From contig NC_088317.1 of assembly GCF_910592395.1 (NCBI RefSeq), positions 15,872,001-15,936,000 on the forward strand: a stretch of DNA of 64,000 bases, written 5' to 3'. The translations under genes were made by a program, and so were the position numbers. This document shows, in pieces, positions 57,660-64,000 of the stretch. How positions within the stretch are numbered: position 1 is the stretch's first letter; every line of letters begins with the position of its first letter. The DNA is from Lineus longissimus. Lineage: Eukaryota > Nemertea > Pilidiophora > Heteronemertea > Lineidae. The notes beneath the pieces are model-generated. The model did no database searches, was not told the DNA's origin, and saw only the letters and a program-made list of their open reading frames with translations.

Positions 57660-58117
57660 AACCCCTCTATTGTGCTAATTGTAATGTAATGTAAAATTTA
57701 TATAGAGCGCCTTACCACCGTGAAAAAACGTGTTCAAGGCGCTACTCCTCAAAAAGCTCCACGGAATAGCCATGCCTTCAGCTGACGCTTGAAGGAGAAA
57801 ATATTGGTACTTTGGATTGATTTGATTTCAGGGGGGAGCTGGTTCCATAGGAAGGGGGCACATGCAGAAAAGGCTCTGTCGCCATACGAGGTCCTGGTGC
57901 GTTTTGCTAGCAACCTGACACTAGATGAGGACCTCGTATGACGAACAGTTTTTTCGAGAGGTAGATGAAGATAACCAGGGGCCAGTCCGTGGAGCACCTT
58001 GAAACAGTGAAGTAGCACCTTGAACTGAACACGTGCCTCAATCGGAAGCCAGTGCAGTTCTTTTAGCATTATGTGCAAAGTGCTCATAGACGAGGTGCTG
58101 TTGTATTTTTTCCACAT
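57660..58117 (-). mobile_element. 3' fragment of a non-LTR retrotransposon (CR1/L2/Rex-like)
   Basis: The minus-strand frame (58117-57749) contains LKELHWLPIEARVQFKVLLH, FKVLHGLAPGYLHLPL, YGDRAFSACAPFLWNQLPPE and FKRQLKAWLFRGAF. It is followed downstream by GGCGCTCTATATAAATTTTA-type 3' UTR near 57700. This is the region after the RT domain of CR1/L2-type LINEs. The endonuclease and the RT catalytic core are missing. Confidence 0.88.
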
Positions 58118-58179
58118 TCTCAGTACTATTTACAAGGTATGTATTCTTGCTGTTACTGACCTATCGTTTGTATTTTCAG

Positions 58180-58267
58180 TAAAACGCTTCGGAAAGCTCT
58201 GGCGGGATCGGAATACTTTGGAGACGACTGTGCTCTGTCAATTTCGATGCCAAAATTGGCTTGCTGA
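58180..58267 (+). CDS. Possible alternative last exon of the first SLC16 gene
   Basis: If the donor at 57067 (GTAAGT, overlapping the TAA stop) is used, exon 4 ends at 57066. The acceptor TTTGTATTTTCAG at 58179 then joins in phase, giving a tail that reads KTLRKALAGSEYFGDDC then ALSISMPKLAC and stops at TGA. Both splice signals are strong and the frame is open, but the exon is short and could be chance. Confidence 0.4.
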
Positions 58268-61200
58268 GCCTCGCCCTGCGCCTCCAAAATATCTAAAGGG
58301 TAGAGTTAGTGCAGGTGGAGAATTGCTGAATGAAATCCCGGTACAGATGAGACTCGTTTGAAAAATAAGCGGCGCCTGGTGGTGACTTAGTTGCTTGACA
58401 TTTTTTTCGATGCGCCAAACGCGTGGATCTGCGCTGAGAGGAGAGTAAACTCAGTACTGTGCTTTATAGCTAAGAAGTCAGTTGGCCCTTAACGACTTTG
58501 TGGTGTCAATCGGCGGCAATAAATGAATCTTACGATTCATCTCCCAGATTCAACTTTCACAGATCTGTTGTTTGTGTAGAGGAGAGGTGTCATCTCATTA
58601 AGAAGACAGAAATGCGTTCTTATGTCTTTGCCTGTGAACTTATGAAGTGAAAAACGGCAGAATTCGCTGCTGTGGTGTTGCGTTGTTTCTTGGTTAAGTT
58701 AAACAAACGTGATATAACGGGTGTCAGGAAGTGAATACTGTGCCTTCTAGAAAATCTCATGGCTTTGACTAAAAAGATTCGAATCCTATTATATAATCGT
58801 ATACGAAAAATATGTTTCGTAAAAAGAGAGCCTATCTGTTGTTCCAGCATTGGTCATCTGATATTAGTTCCATGAAATAGCTAAAAGGTACCGGTATTGC
58901 TTCTGTGCGCCAGCAAGCAGAACGTTTCTCGGCAGACGTTCTGAATATCGATTGGTTCCTTGTGATAAAACGACGGATGCCAGGCCCTACACGGAGGCAC
59001 GAAATTACCGAACTGGTAGAATTTGGAACCATTCTATATATACATGTAAACGTCATCGATCTCGTGAGAGTTATATGTTGCTAAAAATATTTCAAGTACG
59101 ACCACCGTGAACGAGTGATCGGAAACCAGTGTTCTATCGTCATAGATCTGCATTACATGTATGTTGTATTAAAGGTTGTGTTTATCATGTGGATAATGTT
59201 AAAATATGAGAAATTGTTAACCCAGTGACCGCTCAACAGAACTAATCTTTGGTAACACGAGTAACATGTAACCAAGGATTGAGTGATAGCGATTTTTAAC
59301 CACATTGGTTATTTAAAAAATTGACCATATTGGCCAGTGATTTCAAGTGATATAGTTGTGTCTGAGAATGTGTGAGAAAAATCGTATCCGAATGCAATAC
59401 AAGTGTACTCTGGTATCCCCTCTATAAGACTGTATTGATGCATATTTCTCCAATACAAGACACAAAAGAAACAAGCGTCTCGGTGAGTTGTTCATGTGAC
59501 CTGGCATTCAGCATGGTCGTTTTGTATTTACCTGAAATCTTTCCGAAGTGCATGCTATAAAAATCCAGACTGCTGGTCTTCTAGAGGCGATTTTAGAGTA
59601 TAACAGTTTCCGTATTCGAAGTGAGATCTTAATCTCACTATTGTTCATCATAGATCTGTCTTAAAATGTCGTAACGTGCCACAATAATCATTTGACCCAA
59701 CTTTATTTAGCTACTAGATTTTATGAATTACAGGGTGTGGCCAGGGGATTTGGTTGTTCAGAACTAATAAGTCACAGACTTGGTGTTAGGTCTATTGGAT
59801 TCAAAGTCGAAGGATCCCCAAATTAAGTTATGCATTTGACTTTACTTATTTAGAACAACACGGCCCTGCCGATTTTGTGAAAAGATCTCTAATCCGCGCA
59901 ATTGTTGTCATCGTTTGTTTATGAACCGAAGCAGTGCTTCTGCGCACACGGCGTATAGGAATCTGTGCGTGCAATGTATGAGAGAATGAAGCACTTGTTG
60001 TGGTGCCGGTCATAAAGGATATTCATGAAGTGATATTCCTCATTCCTGTCATCTCGCATCATGTTAGCTGTGTGACTATGTTTTTCCATCCGTGCATTTA
60101 TCATGGACATGAAATATATATTGGTAGTGATGATTTAAGTTTTGTCATTCTTTTTGTCATTCTTCCGGTAATTTTTAATGGGGTTTCCAGTCGAAACGTC
60201 TTCATGCCTATACGTCCCCTGGTTATGAAAATCAAAACGTAATCGCTTTTAGATCCTGGTCCAGCCCATTCAAATAGGCTCCGATGTGCTAAGCTGAACA
60301 GGGACGAATTATATTGGTCTAATTCTGATCCAACTCCAGTACCATTATCGCCATCATGCATTCATTTCGACTTTTACACTGATTGGATATGTTTTTTTAA
60401 AAGAAATATTTTGTTTGATCATGATTTTTTTCAACATGTTCAATGTTGAGGTAAACAAAAGCACGGATAGGTCAATGACATCGGGAACCTGACAATGGAT
60501 GAGTGGCTGCTCTGAGTCGCCAGATAGCTCTGAGATGATTTTCTCCGGCCTGAATGCTCTCGACCGCAGGTGTGTTGTTTGAAAATGTGGCTCGTTGGTC
60601 ATGTACTGTCCGTGATTTTGGTTCAGTTTAAACGAACTTTTCGGGGTAATTTTTCGGTTTTCGGATGTCTTGTGTTTGGGCTCATAACGCAAGAAACTAT
60701 CCTGGATGTCACTATGTTGATTAGATCAACCAATCAAACTATGCTATGCAATACGTATGGGCCAAGTTCTTGGTGACATGGTTTATATACGCAATGCTCT
60801 TCTAATGACGAGGTTATCTGGAGAAATTCTCCAGGTTAGATCAAAATAACGTTTCCTCAAACCCCAATTTAATAGACCCTATAAAAGTGTGGATGTCCCT
60901 TCAAAAAATTTCCACCGGCAATTGGCTTAGAAAGATCGTTGCTTGAACCACGATTTCTAGGACATTTCATGGTTGACCGTGGTTCCGCCGAAAAGAGTCC
61001 AAAATTGCGCACACCTGGGGTTTTTGCACGTTATCGGCCCCAAAAGACAATAAGATGTTTCTTCATGAAATCAAATAAATCCTCAGATGACCCAGAGAGG
61101 CCCATTTCAACAGGGGACGCCGACGGGGCCGGATGCGAACGTTCTCTTTCTGGTTATGTGTATGACCCTTTTGAAAAGTCACTACGGAAGATGATTTTTT

Positions 61201-62467
61201 GGGGGTTAAATTTGGATACCTAGATGATGGAGAAAATTGAATTGCACTACCACATTGGAAGAAGTTTTGTTCACCTGGTAACCGGAACCTTCTAAATCCA
61301 GAAAGAGTCAACAAAGGTTTGTAAATGTCACAGTTTAGGTTTATCATTTCGTTAGTCCGTACTTGGTCCGATGTTAGCAGTCTTAATGCCCCCTCCCCGC
61401 CCCCGAAAAGGTGTCCTTCCCATTATTTTTCAATCAAAAAATAAATTTTTACCATTTTTTCTTCGCGAAAACGCCCGCGAATTTTTTTACAGTTTGTATT
61501 TTTCGATCACGATTCAAGTGCAACTATCCAACGATGTCCACAAAAATTATTATTTCTCAGAGTGTACACTTTTAAAATAAGCATTTCAGTGAGGTTTAGT
61601 TTTTTTGGAGACGACCTGTATATGTTTAGACAGTCGTTGAAAGTTCTTGGCAATGGTAAAAAATGTGGTCGACTGAACTGAATTGAGGTAACGAGATCAG
61701 ACTGTCTGGAGATGGCATCAAGATATCTTTGGCCGAGTGTCGATATAGGTGACTATTCTTTGACCCGACTCGGAAATCGTCACTAAAATGTTGATGTAAC
61801 GACGTTCGGAATGGACACTCGTGGAGATTACCAGCTCAAACAGTCTGAGCCCATTCAACGATTACCAGCCAAAACAGTCCGAGAAAATCCAAAGATAAAA
61901 AAATCGACCTTGTATTAAGTTGAAGGTTGCTTTGCCATTCATGAGAAGTCCTGGTGGGGATCGCTATTTTTATGGCATGCTTGTTGATTGCAGAATGCTA
62001 TCTTTTCTACGCTGAATAAATACTAACCATGATATGGAATGCTCATCACTGCCAATCAGTTACGCGTTGTTTAAATATCTCGTAGCCATCCACGCCATTT
62101 ATATACAATTAGCAATATCATAGAAATAGGCAGTTCCTTCCGTCCGTAAGATCCTTATTTTGGATCCCCTTCACAAGCATTGTCTATCAGCGACCAAGTA
62201 ACAACCCCGCCTCCTGTCTGCGCCATGGCTGTCGCCTGGACCCCGCCAAATTGGATGGATTGTTCTGCATTACTTTGGATCAAAGCCTTGTTTCGGATCC
62301 CTTACCATCCTGGTCTAACCAGTGCTTCTCAATATACTCCGACTCGATATTTCGATATTTTTGTAATGACAAAGAAGTGAAAAAACCTGAATCTCGTGAT
62401 GATCCCAGAGTGGACAATCATATACTAATATTTTCCCATTAAAGCATCACTGTCTCCTATCGGCAGC

Positions 62468-63214
62468 ATGGCGTGCTGTCGCCTGAACCCCCACTGGGGA
62501 TGGATGGTTGTGCTAGCCTGCTTCTGCGTTCGAATCTTTGTCTACGGGATGACTACCACATCTGGGATTCTGTACATTATCTTCCTTGAGGAGTTCCACG
62601 AAAGCAAAGGAGCCACAGCGTTGATTGGATCTCTGATTACAGCCAGCGGGTATGGTTCCTTTACTCGTCTCCCTGAAAGAGGAAATTTCCCCACAAGACC
62701 TCAAGATATTATCAATACCAATAATAACAGATGTCAACTGAGCAAAAAGAAGGGAACGCACATGGAAAAGGAGGGCATCATTTCCGCCCTCACATTGCAA
62801 CAGAAAATGCACTAGCTCGGGCTGCCTGTTAAGAACTTATCCGTGGTCTAATCCCTTAATAATCACTCAGAATTGCTTTCCCATTATCATAGTTCAAAGG
62901 TTTAGTGAACGCCTGAAGCTGATCCTTTACATCATCGAAAGGCTCTGGGTTGACGAGAAGCGCTTTGAAAAGATCTGTCCATCTAAGAGCACTATAAGAA
63001 ATTGAACTTTTATTATGTTTCATTCTCATAATGACAGATGGAAATGTTCGCCATTCCAGGTACTTCACAGGGGCGCTCGCAGGGAGTCTCGTCAACCGGT
63101 ATGGCCCGCGAATTGTCGTCATCATAGCTGGCGCGATAGCAAGCTCTGGGCTAGTGGCGTCCATGTTTGCCAGCAGTGTTCTTCATCTAATTATTTCCTA
63201 TGGCGTTGTTTCCG
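62468..63214 (+). CDS. Second SLC16-like transporter, 5' part only
   Basis: Two exons visible: 62468-62649 and 63060-63214 (112 aa); the gene continues beyond 64000. Exon 2 has exactly the same length (155 bp) and phase as exon 2 of the first SLC16 gene, and the shared core YGMTTTSGILYIIFLEEF, GSLITASGYFTGALAGSLVN shows they are paralogs. The pre-TM1 signature is altered: LNPHWGWMVVLACF instead of the usual DGGWGW. Initiation at 62468 is chosen because it aligns with the paralog's start. No exon 3 is seen up to 64000; the paralog's third exon lies about 400 bp after its second. Confidence 0.82.
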
Positions 63215-64000
63215 GTAAGTACTGTCAAAACAAAATCATGAAATTAAATTTTTTTTCGAAATTTTCGCGAATTGCAAAAATACACTTCGGGAAATTGTTT
63301 GGTCGTACAGTATTGTTTTGATAAGTTTGACTAGTACTGGACAAAATATGACAAAGCCCAATCAATGGATACTGCAAGTAATTAACCTCATTACCTTCCT
63401 CCATGGCGTTTCGAAGATGCCTGTATCGAGTTGGGGGTCACATTCATGAAGATACCTGCATCAAGTAGAGTTGGATGGCAAATCATTCAGCTGAAATATT
63501 AAACAATAAAAATGTAATTTTTTTGCTCAATTCGGTTGAGACGTATCCTTAGCCGTTAATGGAAGACAATAGGGAGTTTGAGAACAGCAACTTATCGCAG
63601 TTCTTTGTTATACGTATACGGATAAAACTCTGTAGAGAGAAGACTTGTCTTGTGTACAATTCGATCCATACACGCATAAGACACTGATCTCAATCTCCCT
63701 ATCATAAATATTTGTAATATCAAACTTATTTTCTAAATCATATTTAGTTAGGGCCTTTGCCAATACCACCACTTGAATTGCTCTCACGAGACAGATGATT
63801 TTTCACTTAACAAGGTCAATGATTGCCATTGTCATGATGGTATTTTTGTCAGATGTGCGTGATTCAATCACGCCTACTTCGACTGACTAGGTCACAAAAA
63901 TCATCAGACATCTATACTAGGTAAAACCAAAAAGATTAACCACTTTTGATCTGGAATTACTCTAAAAATGTAAAATTTGATATCGACCAATGAAACATTT
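63215..64000. other. Intron of the second SLC16-like gene
   Basis: Follows a GTAAGT donor. AT-rich, with no exon carrying the expected YF.KRR.LA-type motif, so exon 3 must lie outside the window. Confidence 0.6.

Larger units (their letters stand above)
57071..62467. other. Region between the two SLC16 genes
   Basis: Contains a possible alternative terminal exon of the first SLC16 gene (58180-58267), a LINE fragment on the minus strand (57660-58117) and, near 62175-62270, a degraded resemblance to the start of the second SLC16 gene. The rest is AT-rich unique-looking DNA with no supported gene. Confidence 0.5.

Noticed and set aside
62856..63164. Minus-strand ORF with LLVNPEP, as in DIPK2
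   Set aside because: Similarity is limited to about seven residues and the frame overlaps a genuine plus-strand SLC16 exon.

Overview
This is a eukaryotic nuclear window, almost certainly from a marine invertebrate animal. The genes are spliced with GT-AG introns and phase-preserving exons, and the proteins belong to animal families (ERICH6/FAM194, RBMX2, DIPK2, SLC16). Non-coding DNA is packed with MITEs, satellites, G-homopolymers and short motifs such as TACATGTA and TAGGCCTA. A non-vertebrate deuterostome is my best guess for the lineage, but that is weak inference. There is no bacterial, viral or organellar gene block and no CRISPR array. All gene models were assembled by hand from reading frames and splice signals; no database search was possible.

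Layout. 1-1640 is an 86-bp satellite array running off the left edge. 2942-19519 (minus) is a 12-exon ERICH6-like gene (888 aa) whose introns hold many repeats. 20707-23943 (plus) is RBMX2 (5 exons, 375 aa), head-to-head with it. 24395-25684 holds a tRNA-derived SINE and a 61-bp minisatellite. 27078-30773 (minus) is a DIPK2-type divergent kinase (3 exons, 417 aa), convergent with RBMX2. 31729-38548 (plus) is a 9-exon gene for an unrecognised BAR-like adaptor with tyrosine and proline motifs (475 aa), head-to-head with DIPK2. 41618-43208 (minus) is a small unrecognised gene for a Cys-rich/UIM/PPxY protein (192 aa). 43.2-52.1 kb is mostly non-coding with MITEs and one orphan exon-like ORF. 52084-57070 (plus) is an SLC16 monocarboxylate-transporter-like gene (568 aa), and 62468-63214 begins a second SLC16 paralog that leaves the window.

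The genes form no pathway: RNA splicing (RBMX2), secretory-pathway kinase-like protein (DIPK2), membrane/ubiquitin adaptors and solute transport. The most distinctive content is non-coding. At least 12 related pogo/Tigger-like MITEs are scattered through introns and intergenic DNA, and about ten other palindromic MITE families are present. Two MITEs abut splice acceptors, so they may supply branch points. One pogo MITE carries a cAMP-response-element-rich insert between 15-bp direct repeats. The best candidates for undescribed biology are the small UIM/PPxY protein, the BAR-like adaptor, and the MITE-built splice acceptor in DIPK2.
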